Below, piece after piece: positions 52,413 through 60,997 of a stretch of DNA of 64,000 bases (positions are counted from its first letter, which is position 1; each line of letters begins with the position of its first letter). The notes beneath the pieces were generated by a model, which was not told the DNA's origin, searched no databases, and was given only the letters and a program-made list of their open reading frames with translations. Origin of the DNA: Pseudomaricurvus alkylphenolicus (GTDB taxonomy: Bacteria; Pseudomonadota; Gammaproteobacteria; Pseudomonadales; Cellvibrionaceae); contig NZ_JAAQPI010000001.1 in assembly GCF_011683955.1 (NCBI RefSeq), positions 682,001 to 746,000 of the forward strand, written 5' to 3'. Both the position numbers and the translations under genes were made by a program.

Positions 52413-53576
52413 CTATCCGTGTTGCAATTTGAGAGCCAATGGCGCCCGGAACGTGGTCGAAGAAATCCACTCCAGTGTTTGATCTGCCTTACGAAGATCA
52501 GGAATTCGCTTCAGCAGCTCTTCCATGGAGGTTTTTACCAATAGGCGGGCAATCGGAGCACCAAGACACATGTGCTTACCGGTACCCATTCCTAGATGAC
52601 CGCGGGGTTTACGATCGAGATCGTATACTTCTGGGTTGGGAAACTTACGCTCGTCCCGATTGGCAGCGCCCCAACATAGCAGAACCTTGTCACCCGCTTT
52701 CAGCGTCTGACCGTGCAGCTCTTTATCACAGGTCAGTGTACGTCTGAATCTCTGGGCGGAAGTATTAAAGCGTAGAGATTCTTCAATGGCGTCCGTTAGC
52801 CGATTGGGGTCTTCCACCAGACGCTCCATGACTTGCGGGTGATCCACCAGGTTCATCATCAAATTGGTCATAAAACTGGACGCTGACTCGACACCCGCCA
52901 TAATCAATGTTGTGGTGGTCATCAATACTTCTTCATCTGAGAGCTTGTCTCCCTCAATTTCCGCCTGCATCAAGTGAGTCAACAGATCGTCCTGAGGATT
53001 TTTCCGGCGCTCTTCCAGCATATTGGCAGCGTAGTCTTTTAACCATTGGAAGGCAGCAATATTCTCCGGCCCCTTCTGGTTGGTTTCCGGGTCCGCCTGT
53101 AAGGCCAGCACTACATTTTTCCGAATCTCTCTGTGCGCTTCCTTGGGTATCCCCAACAGGTGGGATAAGGTGGCAACAGTAACGGGACTGGAAAAGTCAC
53201 CGATAAACTCAAACTCACGCTTATCGATAATTTTGTCTATTTCTTCGTTGGCGATTGCCCGAATCGGCTCAATCAAATAATTGACATTTTTGCGGGAAAA
53301 GGCCGCTTGAGCCAGAGAGCGCAGGTGGTCATGTCGTGGTGCATCTGTGGTACCCAGAGTCCTGCCGGTTCGTTCGGGAAAATCGTCCAACATATTCCCT
53401 TTAGCCGAAGAGAAAGCTTCCCAGTTCTGAGCGGCGGCGTAGACATCCTCATAGCGGGTTAGCACCCAGCACTGGCCGTTCTCACTCCAATAACAAGGGT
53501 AGTCATCCCGCAGAGTTTTGTAGAAAGGAAATGGATCGACGTCCACCTCTCGGGAGTAGGGGTTAAATTCGAACAT
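52413..53576 (-). CDS. Cytochrome P450
   Basis: 387 residues, soluble class I type. Heme ligand Cys337 in GTGKHMCLGAP, ExxR at Glu266-Arg269, and I-helix AGVES at 227-231, where Ser replaces the usual Thr of the oxygen-activation acid-alcohol pair. GAGGA precedes ATG. It follows ligB of module 4 by 157 bases in the same direction. Together with the putidaredoxin-type ferredoxin it may O-demethylate or hydroxylate a methoxyphenol to a catechol that LigAB can cleave; the substrate is inference. Confidence 0.9.
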   Translation of the reverse strand: MFEFNPYSREVDVDPFPFYKTLRDDYPCYWSENGQCWVLTRYEDVYAAAQNWEAFSSAKGNMLDDFPERTGRTLGTTDAPRHDHLRSLAQAAFSRKNVNYLIEPIRAIANEEIDKIIDKREFEFIGDFSSPVTVATLSHLLGIPKEAHREIRKNVVLALQADPETNQKGPENIAAFQWLKDYAANMLEERRKNPQDDLLTHLMQAEIEGDKLSDEEVLMTTTTLIMAGVESASSFMTNLMMNLVDHPQVMERLVEDPNRLTDAIEESLRFNTSAQRFRRTLTCDKELHGQTLKAGDKVLLCWGAANRDERKFPNPEVYDLDRKPRGHLGMGTGKHMCLGAPIARLLVKTSMEELLKRIPDLRKADQTLEWISSTTFRAPLALKLQHG

Positions 53577-53733
53577 GTACGCTTCCTCTTCAACGTTGTT
53601 TTACAGTTATCTTAGAGGAGTCGCAGAGGGCGCTGAATGCACATTTGCCAGCTTCAATGGTACATTTAAGATTGATGGTGAATGGCCCATTGTCTCTAAT
53701 TCAGCGGAAACAATGGACCCGGTATTTGAACTG

Positions 53734-54576
53734 TTATTCCTTGTTTTCGAGAATCGTCAGTCCATAAGCCGTATTGGAAACCGGGATATGGTAAAAGCGG
53801 TATTTTTCGTCGACTTCCTTATCCATGGCGCCCCTCATGATCAGCCACATAATCAACTCAATACCTTCGGAGCCGGATTCTCGCAGGTATTCAGTATGGT
53901 CAATAGTGGTCAATGCCTCGGGGTCATCCACCAACTTGTTCAGAAAATCGATGTCAAATTCCTTGTTGACCAGACCCGCACGTTCTCCCTGTAATTGGTG
54001 AGACATACCGCCGGTACCAAATACCGCTACGGTGATATCCCGATCGTAGGAATCGATCGCTTTACGCAGCGCCTTACCCAATTGGTAACAGCGGTTAGCC
54101 GTGGGCTGAGGATATTGAATAACGTTGACACAAAATGGAATCACTTCACACGGCCACTCTTGCGGCTGATCGTAGGCAATCGACAATGGCACCGTCAGAC
54201 CGTGATCAACGGGCATTTCATTGCAAATCGTCATATCGAATTCGTCGAGAATCAATGACTCTGCGATGTGCCAGGCGAATTCCGAATTGCCTTTGACGAC
54301 GGGTACCTTTCGAGGACCATAGCCTTCATCGGCGGGCTGAAACTCCGGTGCAACACCGATGGAGAAGGTAGAAATATTCTCCAGGGAAAACGCGGAGGCG
54401 TGATCGTTGTACACAATAATGCAGACATCCGGTTTGGTGGCTTCGATGTACTCCCTGGCGGGCTCAATACCGGCAAAGAAAGGCTGCCAGTAAGGTTCGT
54501 TCTGCTTGCCGTGATCCACAGCGGCACCAATAGCCGGTACGTGGGCCGTTCCAATTCCTGCAATAATTTTTGCCAT
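53734..54576 (-). CDS. ligB: Protocatechuate 4,5-dioxygenase beta subunit (LigB-type, module 4)
   Basis: 280 residues, paralogue of the beta subunit at 28,558. His12 (TAHVP), His59 (YNDH), the catalytic histidine in GGMSHQLQGERAG and Glu in RESGSEGIE are retained. The VDHGLTVPLS and QYPQP blocks are shared with module 1 rather than module 2. GAGAGGAG lies ahead of ATG. ligA lies 17 bases upstream and the P450 gene downstream, so ring-cleavage and oxidation are transcribed together. Confidence 0.92.
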   Translation of the reverse strand: MAKIIAGIGTAHVPAIGAAVDHGKQNEPYWQPFFAGIEPAREYIEATKPDVCIIVYNDHASAFSLENISTFSIGVAPEFQPADEGYGPRKVPVVKGNSEFAWHIAESLILDEFDMTICNEMPVDHGLTVPLSIAYDQPQEWPCEVIPFCVNVIQYPQPTANRCYQLGKALRKAIDSYDRDITVAVFGTGGMSHQLQGERAGLVNKEFDIDFLNKLVDDPEALTTIDHTEYLRESGSEGIELIMWLIMRGAMDKEVDEKYRFYHIPVSNTAYGLTILENKE

Positions 54577-54593
54577 TGTTCAGATCTCTCCTC

Positions 54594-55004
54594 TTACTTG
54601 CTCTGGTCTGCTTTGCTGCGGTTACCTTTGATGGAACGCCCCCCGTCCAGCATCATCTGCTGGAACTCTTCGAAAGTCGTACCGTTGCCGGACATGGCCG
54701 CTCCTGCCTGCTGCATGTTAAGACCGTCAAAAATAGCGATTTTGAAGGTGTAGTAGATATTTCCGCCCAGGCGAAGCATTCCCAGCCAGTCCCGCTCCAA
54801 CACGGCAGTGCGCTGCGCCTCTGTCATTGGGAACTGCTGCAGATAGGCGGCTTCATCCTTGCAGAACTCGTCGCGGTTCTCGGCCTTGTTCAGGCTCATA
54901 CAGAACATATTCAAGTGATACCCCTTGCGCGAGTGCTCTCCATCAAACACATAAGTTCCCGGAATATCGTCATAGTCGCGCCACGCTCTAGATCTGCTCA
55001 CCAT
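54594..55004 (-). CDS. ligA: Protocatechuate 4,5-dioxygenase alpha subunit (LigA-type, module 4)
   Basis: 136 residues, paralogue of the subunit at 28,136 (shared DDIPGTYVFDG, GYHLNMFCMSL, LQQFPMTEAQRTAVLER and a lysine/arginine-rich GNRSK end). AGGAG before ATG. Divergent from an AraC regulator by 175 bases that hold the shared operator motif. Confidence 0.9.
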   Translation of the reverse strand: MVSRSRAWRDYDDIPGTYVFDGEHSRKGYHLNMFCMSLNKAENRDEFCKDEAAYLQQFPMTEAQRTAVLERDWLGMLRLGGNIYYTFKIAIFDGLNMQQAGAAMSGNGTTFEEFQQMMLDGGRSIKGNRSKADQSK

Positions 55005-55050
55005 TGAATGCTCCTGTTATCTTTGTGAACTAAGCGCTTCAGTATAGCGA

Positions 55051-55064
55051 GAGGGTCAACCCTC
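55051..55064. promoter_or_regulatory. Perfect palindrome in ligA/AraC region
   Basis: GAGGGT-CA-ACCCTC, 47-60 bases upstream of ligA of module 4. It has no equivalent in the module-1 region, so it might bind another regulator or be chance. Confidence 0.3.
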
Positions 55065-55090
55065 CGACATGCACAGTTCCTGGCAAAGAC

Positions 55091-55108
55091 TTGTACATTT
55101 CGGACACT
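55091..55108 (+). promoter_or_regulatory. Putative AraC operator, module 4
   Basis: TTGTACATTTCGGACACT, 15 of 18 matches to the motif at 28,038-28,055 on the other strand. Distance to ligA is 87 bases (81 in module 1) and the orientation relative to ligA is the same. A weaker TTGTACTTT occurs again at about 55,148, followed by its inverted AAAGTAC. Confidence 0.55.
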
Positions 55109-55179
55109 TGGGCACTCCCATGACAGCGGCGCAAAAACACAGTATTCTTGTACTTTAGGCCAAAAGTACGGCAAAAATC

Positions 55180-56061
55180 ATGAAATCATCCATCCCGCAC
55201 TACTACCTCTATGGCGAAGACGATCCCGTCAACGAGCTGGAGTTTCTCCACATAGAAACCATTGCCGAACGCAATCACGAACACCATTGGGAGATAGAGG
55301 CCCACCGGCACGATAGCCTGGGCCAGTTGCTGTTTGTCCGCGAAGGCTATATCGAAGCAACTCTGGACACTGAACAGCATCACTGCTACGGCCCTGCGAT
55401 TGTCTGGGTTCCTCCGACGATTGTACATGGCTTTCGCCCCAAGCCTGGCACTCAAGGCCATGTGCTCACTCTGGCGGAGAGTTTTTTGCTGCAGGTATTG
55501 TCGACGGCGGAGCGGGAGGAGTTTCCCCAGCTTATGCATACCCCCCTGGCTCAGCAGTTGGACACGGAAGACCATCTCAGTACTGAGCTGTCGAGATTGG
55601 TGCGCTCGATTGAACAGGAATTTCGTTGGCCCAAGGCCGGTCGGGTTGCCATGATCAGCGCCTACTTAAAAGCGCTGATCATCAATATCGGCCGATTGGA
55701 ACTGCATCAAACCGACAGATCGAGCGATGCCTCTCCCCAGGTACGCACTTTCGAGAACTTTCGCAAGTTGGTGGAGCACCATTTTAAAGAGCATTGGTCA
55801 GTGCAACAGTACGCCCAGCAATTGGGCATGACCGAGAGCCGTTTGAATAGCCTATGCCGCAAGGTGGTGGATTTGTCACCCTCTCAGATCATCCACAAGC
55901 GTCTGGTGATGGAGGCTAAACGCATATTGGTTTATACTTCCATGCCCGTGAGCACCATCGCCTATGAGTTGGGATTTAAAGACCCAGCGTATTTCTCCCG
56001 CTACTTTGCCAAGCAGACTGGTGAGGCTGCCAGCCAGTTTCGGGAGAAGTACGTTGTTTAA
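55180..56061 (+). CDS. AraC-family regulator of ligAB (module 4)
   Basis: 293 residues, paralogue of the regulator at 27,138: same opening IPHYYLYGE, cupin sensor (HRHDSLGQLLFV, VPPTIVHGF) and HTH pair ending FKDPAYFSRYFAKQTGEAASQF. The sequence is clearly diverged in the sensor half, so its inducer may differ. No strong ribosome site is visible. Probably activates the ligA-ligB-P450 operon via the motif at 55,091. Confidence 0.88.
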   Translation: MKSSIPHYYLYGEDDPVNELEFLHIETIAERNHEHHWEIEAHRHDSLGQLLFVREGYIEATLDTEQHHCYGPAIVWVPPTIVHGFRPKPGTQGHVLTLAESFLLQVLSTAEREEFPQLMHTPLAQQLDTEDHLSTELSRLVRSIEQEFRWPKAGRVAMISAYLKALIINIGRLELHQTDRSSDASPQVRTFENFRKLVEHHFKEHWSVQQYAQQLGMTESRLNSLCRKVVDLSPSQIIHKRLVMEAKRILVYTSMPVSTIAYELGFKDPAYFSRYFAKQTGEAASQFREKYVV

Positions 56062-56072
56062 TGTTGCCACAA

Positions 56073-56148
56073 CCTGTCGCGGTCGGAGCCCGCTGCTACG
56101 GGTTCCTGGCAATTGAGTCTAGCATAGGTAGCAGTGGGCTCCGACCGC
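56073..56148. repeat. REP-like palindrome cluster A, locus 4
   Basis: An inverted pair: 56073-56099 ending GCTGCTAC and 56128-56148 beginning GTAGCAG, between the converging AraC and dehalogenase genes. Confidence 0.75.
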
Positions 56149-56155
56149 TCCCCCT

Positions 56156-59100
56156 TTAGATATTGAGAACTATCTCCCCTTGCGGCTCAGCCGCCCGTGA
56201 ACAGCACAGTACCATCTTCTGCTGGCGCTGGGCTTTGCTCAGAACGAAATCCCGGTGCTCGATATCGCCATCAACATAGTCGGTTGCACAAACACCGCAT
56301 ATGCCGTCCGAACACTTTGTATCCACGGCATAACCCGCGTCTGCGAGTGCCTCTGTGGCTTTTTTGTCCTTCGGTACTTCAATCTCGATGCCCGATTGCT
56401 TCAATATCAATTTAAACGCGTGATTTTCGTACTCTTCGCCCGTCGGTGCAGAGAAGTATTCTCGGTGCAGGTTATCCTCTTCCCATCCCTGTGCCAGAGC
56501 GGAATCGAACACCGCATCCATAAACGCCGCCGGCCCGCAGGTATAGAGGTGATCACCCGGTTGATAATCACCAAGCACGTCCGCTACATTCAAGCGGTTT
56601 TCGTCGCTGAAGAAAAAATGCACCTTGTGCGCCCAGGGAACCTGTTGCAGCTCATCAACGAAACCGGCACCAGCGCGGGTTGAAGCTTTGTAATAAAAGA
56701 TAAACTCTTTGTCCTGTGCATGCAGCTCATGGGCCATGGCGATCATCGGTGTCACGCCGATACCACCTGCCATCAGCAGCGAACGCTTGGCGCCCGCGAT
56801 TAACGGAAAGTGATTTCTGGGCCGGGAAATCAATACCGGCTTACCTTCGCGCAGCATGCCATGAATACGCTTTGACCCGCCGCGGCCATCATCCTCGCGC
56901 AGCACACCAATCACATAGCGGGAGGGATCCGCTGGATCGCCACACAGACTGTATTGGCGAATAAACTGCGGCACCGGCATTACGTCGATGTGAGCACCTG
57001 CTTCGAACGGCGGTAGAGGTGATCCGTCCATCGAAACAAACTCGAATTTCACCACTTTGCCGTCCGTAGAGGTTTCTGTACGCGTTTGTAGTTTCACCAT
57101 CATCACCGGCGGCAGTCCTTTCGGCACTCTGTATTGGGGTACCAAGTCCTCCGTCTCTCCTTTCATTACCCGTTCTTTATGGGCTTTTGGCGTGAGCATG
57201 GCGTCGTAGGCCAGAATGCCTGCTTCCCGGTCAATGGGGGACGGCACCGGATAGGGAGGTGGTGCCAAATCCGCCGGGTAACACGCCAGGGTCTGCTCCT
57301 CAGCCTTTACTTCAATGTCGGTATTGAGATCCCGTTGGTTGGTGTCGGTTGCTATCAGGGTTGCACCGGTTTTGTCGGTACGCAGATCCCACCACCACTT
57401 TTTAACCGGATTAATGCCGCCGTTGCCGAGCCAGCCGTCTATTTTCGTGATCCAGGGCGCCGTTGTTGGAAAACGCGTTGCCAGCCATCGATAGGGCGCT
57501 TCTTTAAAAATGCCCTCAAGATTCCAGGGGCAGGTTTTCATACAGCGCCCGCACATGGAACCGGAGTCATTGGTCATGCGGTAACGGGCGCACTTCTCGG
57601 CGTCCGGCTTCCAGATTTCGTAGCCGTTGAACATACGTTTTTCACCGGCGGTAATCGCACCTGAGGGACATTCTCGGGCGCACTTACTGCAGTTACTGCA
57701 AAACTCCTGCAGACCAAAGTCAATGGGTTTATCCACCTGCATGGGGAAATCGGTGGTCACGACACCGCATTTCAGTCGGGGCCCCAGATGTGGATTGAGA
57801 ATCAGATCGCCAATGCGACTGATCTCGCCCAGTCCTGATAGCAGCATCAACGGTGGCTGCAAAACATCACCATCCGCCGCGGTATGATTGGTCGCCGGGA
57901 ATCCCAGATTGCGCAAATGCTGAGCCACCACACCGCCAACCAAAGAAGCGCGCATATAGGAGCGCATACTCTGTGCCGCCGAAATCCAATCGTCTCCGCT
58001 GGCCCCTTCCATGGTCTCATGACCTTGATCCACTAAAGTGGTAATAGCGTATTTGTGGGCGGGCTTGAGAGGTTTTCCATCGGGTGAGTGAGAGTACCAG
58101 ACCCAGTCCGGCGCCTCAGAAATACCGATCATGTCGGCACCCAAAAAGTGTAAGGTGGCTTTGATGGTATCGGCGTTAGTGATCGGGTCGTCGTAACCCG
58201 TTGCCCGCTCTTTGTTTTCTTCAGCTCGTTGCAATATCGCGTAACTGTTAAGACTGGAAGCCAACGTTTTACCCATGGGGTTTTTCATCACCGAAAAACC
58301 ATCCACGGAGGCTTGCTGTGGCACTTCGCCCAAATCGCCTAGGGCAATGCGGACAAAGAATTCCGTGCGCTTCGGAACTCGCGGGATTCGTTCAGCGTCG
58401 ATATAAGAGGTAGTCTCATCCACCCGTTTCACTTTTTCCATCGGATAGAGACTGTCTTTGAATTGCCGACGTGCAAACGGTTTGTGGTCCCATGCGCTTT
58501 TGCGGGAGCCATAACCCACCCACCAGGCGGGGCCCTTGCTGCGAATCCGGTCTGCCAGGCTCTGAAGTGCCAGAGGCAAATCAGGCTCCAGTTCCAGCGA
58601 TGTTGTCACCACCGACAGGCCGAAATTTCGACCGATATAAGGATGACTGAGGTTGCCCTCACTATCGAGTTCAACGACACCTGCGGCGAGAGCAACTTTG
58701 TTGATATCAATATCCGAACTGGTCGCCGTATGTGCCCGCGCTTTAAAACCCAAGGTACGAAGATACAGCGCCATGACTGTGGCTGTTTCGGCGGCGCGCA
58801 GAGCCGCTCTTTGTTGTTGCATACCCGCGATCCATTGTGTGCCCGGCTCATCGGGTCGCGGATCTCTTGGGTATTCCACCAAATACACCAGTGCGTGCTT
58901 GAATTGATCCAGCGGCTGCTTACTGGCCTTAATCGCGGCCTCCATGTTCTGGTAGATCATCGCCAGATTCAATCGCAGATGCACCTTGTTGGATTCACCT
59001 TTCTTCAGCCACTGATCGATATTCGGATGAAGAAAGTGCTGCTGCAAATACATGTCCGGTGTCAGTTCGCAGGCACCGACCACCGCACTATCGAGGAAGT

Positions 59101-59374
59101 AGCCTGCCGCCTTCAGGTGCTGGCTGCGCTCGCGATGGCTGCCAGGAATAGCGGCGGGCTTGAGTTGCACATGGCCGTCACGCAGGGAATCCATTAACGA
59201 CATGTAATCATCCATGGCCCTGGCAATCGACTGCGAATCATTGTCCGGGATCATATTGAAAGGCTGCAGCGAAGGCAATCGTGCCAGATCCGGCTTGGTT
59301 TCCGTACGACCCAATTTTTCCAGAGGATAGGGCCCCAGGTGAACCGGTCGGTTGCGATAAGAAAACAGCTTCAT
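56156..59374 (-). CDS. Self-sufficient reductive dehalogenase (RdhA fused to FMN/NAD/[2Fe-2S] reductase)
   Basis: 1072 residues. Residues about 1-540 form the corrinoid-dependent dehalogenase core without a Tat signal, so the enzyme is cytoplasmic. Tyr427 (WVWYS) falls where the catalytic tyrosine of the Nitratireductor enzyme is expected. Two [4Fe-4S] motifs follow: Cys559/562/565/569 and Cys595/608/611/615. A linker leads to a phthalate-dioxygenase-reductase-like module: RQYSLCGDP for FMN (806-814), MAGGIGVTP for NAD (868-876) and a plant-type [2Fe-2S] with Cys1021, 1026, 1029 and about 1057. This is the BhbA-like aerobic catabolic type that removes bromine or chlorine from phenols. Its start overlaps the aldehyde dehydrogenase stop (ATGA), so translation is coupled. 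Confidence 0.92.
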   Translation of the reverse strand: MKLFSYRNRPVHLGPYPLEKLGRTETKPDLARLPSLQPFNMIPDNDSQSIARAMDDYMSLMDSLRDGHVQLKPAAIPGSHRERSQHLKAAGYFLDSAVVGACELTPDMYLQQHFLHPNIDQWLKKGESNKVHLRLNLAMIYQNMEAAIKASKQPLDQFKHALVYLVEYPRDPRPDEPGTQWIAGMQQQRAALRAAETATVMALYLRTLGFKARAHTATSSDIDINKVALAAGVVELDSEGNLSHPYIGRNFGLSVVTTSLELEPDLPLALQSLADRIRSKGPAWWVGYGSRKSAWDHKPFARRQFKDSLYPMEKVKRVDETTSYIDAERIPRVPKRTEFFVRIALGDLGEVPQQASVDGFSVMKNPMGKTLASSLNSYAILQRAEENKERATGYDDPITNADTIKATLHFLGADMIGISEAPDWVWYSHSPDGKPLKPAHKYAITTLVDQGHETMEGASGDDWISAAQSMRSYMRASLVGGVVAQHLRNLGFPATNHTAADGDVLQPPLMLLSGLGEISRIGDLILNPHLGPRLKCGVVTTDFPMQVDKPIDFGLQEFCSNCSKCARECPSGAITAGEKRMFNGYEIWKPDAEKCARYRMTNDSGSMCGRCMKTCPWNLEGIFKEAPYRWLATRFPTTAPWITKIDGWLGNGGINPVKKWWWDLRTDKTGATLIATDTNQRDLNTDIEVKAEEQTLACYPADLAPPPYPVPSPIDREAGILAYDAMLTPKAHKERVMKGETEDLVPQYRVPKGLPPVMMVKLQTRTETSTDGKVVKFEFVSMDGSPLPPFEAGAHIDVMPVPQFIRQYSLCGDPADPSRYVIGVLREDDGRGGSKRIHGMLREGKPVLISRPRNHFPLIAGAKRSLLMAGGIGVTPMIAMAHELHAQDKEFIFYYKASTRAGAGFVDELQQVPWAHKVHFFFSDENRLNVADVLGDYQPGDHLYTCGPAAFMDAVFDSALAQGWEEDNLHREYFSAPTGEEYENHAFKLILKQSGIEIEVPKDKKATEALADAGYAVDTKCSDGICGVCATDYVDGDIEHRDFVLSKAQRQQKMVLCCSRAAEPQGEIVLNI

Positions 59375-60846
59375 AGTAACCAGCCCGCCGGCGCCGAAAT
59401 TGCGTGTGGCTCCTGAAACGCTTGTATCCCCTCAAAACCAAGGTTACGTCCAATACCACTGCTCTTGAAACCTCCAAAGGGCGCGCGACCATCCTGTGCC
59501 AGAGGTCCGTGTCCATTGAGGTAGGTGTACCCGGCTTCCAACTTGCGAGCGATATTCATGGCACGCTCTCTGTCGGGTGTCCAGACCGAGGAGCAAAGAC
59601 CAAACTCGGAATCGTTGGCAAAGCCAATGGCCTCCTCTTCCGTATCGAAGGGTATGATCGGTACCGCCGGCCCGAATTGCTCCTCTTTTACAATATCCAA
59701 TGCCGCATCAGGATTAAGCACCAAAGTGGGTTTTTGAAAATAGCCTCTGTCGTAGAGATCCTGATCTGGAACCTGTCCCAACTCCCGAACTTCGGCTCCG
59801 GCCCTTTTGGCTTGCTCAATCATCCCAATCACAATGTCGTACTGCCCACGATTGTTGACGGGACCCATGGTTGTCTCAGGCAAGAGTCCATCACCCACCA
59901 CCTGTTGGGAACACACGGCACTCAGGCCGTCTACCAATTCGTCATAGCGGCTGCGGTGAACATAAATACGTTTCAAGGCCATGCAGATCTGGCCTGAAGA
60001 CATAAATGATGCCAGGTACATACGGCGAAAGGCATCTGCGTCGAGCTCAGCATCTTCCAGTATCAATCCGGCATCATTACCCCCAAGCTCCAGGGTGACC
60101 GGAACCAGATTGTCGGCCGCCATCTTCATTACATGGCGACCCACAGGCACACTGCCGGTAAAGTTAATGGTTCTGACCAATGGATGAGTCAGTAACGGAT
60201 CTCCGATACGTGACGACGAACCGGTGACCAAATTAACCACCCCAGCCGGTAGCACCTCAGCTACCCGGCCGATGGTCAACGCAGGTGCCAAAGCCGATTC
60301 CTTCGACGGTTTTATCACTACCGTATTGCCGGCCATCAAGGCCTGGGGCAACTTGGCCCCCAGGATCGATATTGGCCAGTTCCAGGGAACCACCAGGGCC
60401 GCCACCCCACGTGCCTGCCTCGTAATCACCGTATCAAACGGGGGGCCCTGTAATTGCTCGTCTTGTTCAAGCCGCTCGGCATAGTCTGCACACAGTAGAA
60501 AGCGGTCACCAAAGCGGCGCATTTCAATGCTGGCTTCCTGCAGAATTTTACCGTGCTCGCGGGTGAACAGGCTGATACGCTTTTCCAACTCCACTGCATC
60601 AGCTACAAGATGCTCGGCAACACGATGCAGATAAGCCGCTCGTTCCTGATAAGACAACGACGACCACTGGGGAAACGCAGCGGCAGCTGATTCACAGGCT
60701 GCATCAATATCTGCAACGTTACCATTGGCAGCAAAGCCAACCACTTCGTCCGGTCGTGCCGGGTTGCAGATGCTGAACTCCTCCCCCGACAGAGAATCCT
60801 GCCACTGTCCGCCGATAAAAAGCTGAGTATGTGTCACATCTGTCAT
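59371..60846 (-). CDS. Aldehyde dehydrogenase, aryl-type (module 4)
   Basis: 491 residues, paralogue of the dehydrogenase at 30,209. Glu253 (LELGGND) and Cys288 (SSGQICMALKR) are the catalytic pair; PWNWPISILGAKLPQ binds NAD. Its stop codon TGA overlaps the ATG of the dehalogenase, and no gene separates them, so the two enzymes are made in fixed proportion. A halogenated aromatic aldehyde oxidised to the acid before dehalogenation is the simplest reading. Divergent from the LysR gene. Confidence 0.9.
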   Translation of the reverse strand: MTDVTHTQLFIGGQWQDSLSGEEFSICNPARPDEVVGFAANGNVADIDAACESAAAAFPQWSSLSYQERAAYLHRVAEHLVADAVELEKRISLFTREHGKILQEASIEMRRFGDRFLLCADYAERLEQDEQLQGPPFDTVITRQARGVAALVVPWNWPISILGAKLPQALMAGNTVVIKPSKESALAPALTIGRVAEVLPAGVVNLVTGSSSRIGDPLLTHPLVRTINFTGSVPVGRHVMKMAADNLVPVTLELGGNDAGLILEDAELDADAFRRMYLASFMSSGQICMALKRIYVHRSRYDELVDGLSAVCSQQVVGDGLLPETTMGPVNNRGQYDIVIGMIEQAKRAGAEVRELGQVPDQDLYDRGYFQKPTLVLNPDAALDIVKEEQFGPAVPIIPFDTEEEAIGFANDSEFGLCSSVWTPDRERAMNIARKLEAGYTYLNGHGPLAQDGRAPFGGFKSSGIGRNLGFEGIQAFQEPHAISAPAGWLL

Positions 60847-60997
60847 AAGAACACCTTGTTGTTAGATTCTATTTCAATAGGCAGCTATTGAGGTGAAGTG
60901 CCATGTTGCAATCAGATTAGCAATCCACCATTATTACTGGAAGTGAATAGGTAGAATACGCATTATGAATGATATCGATCGAGCCAAAATCTGAACC

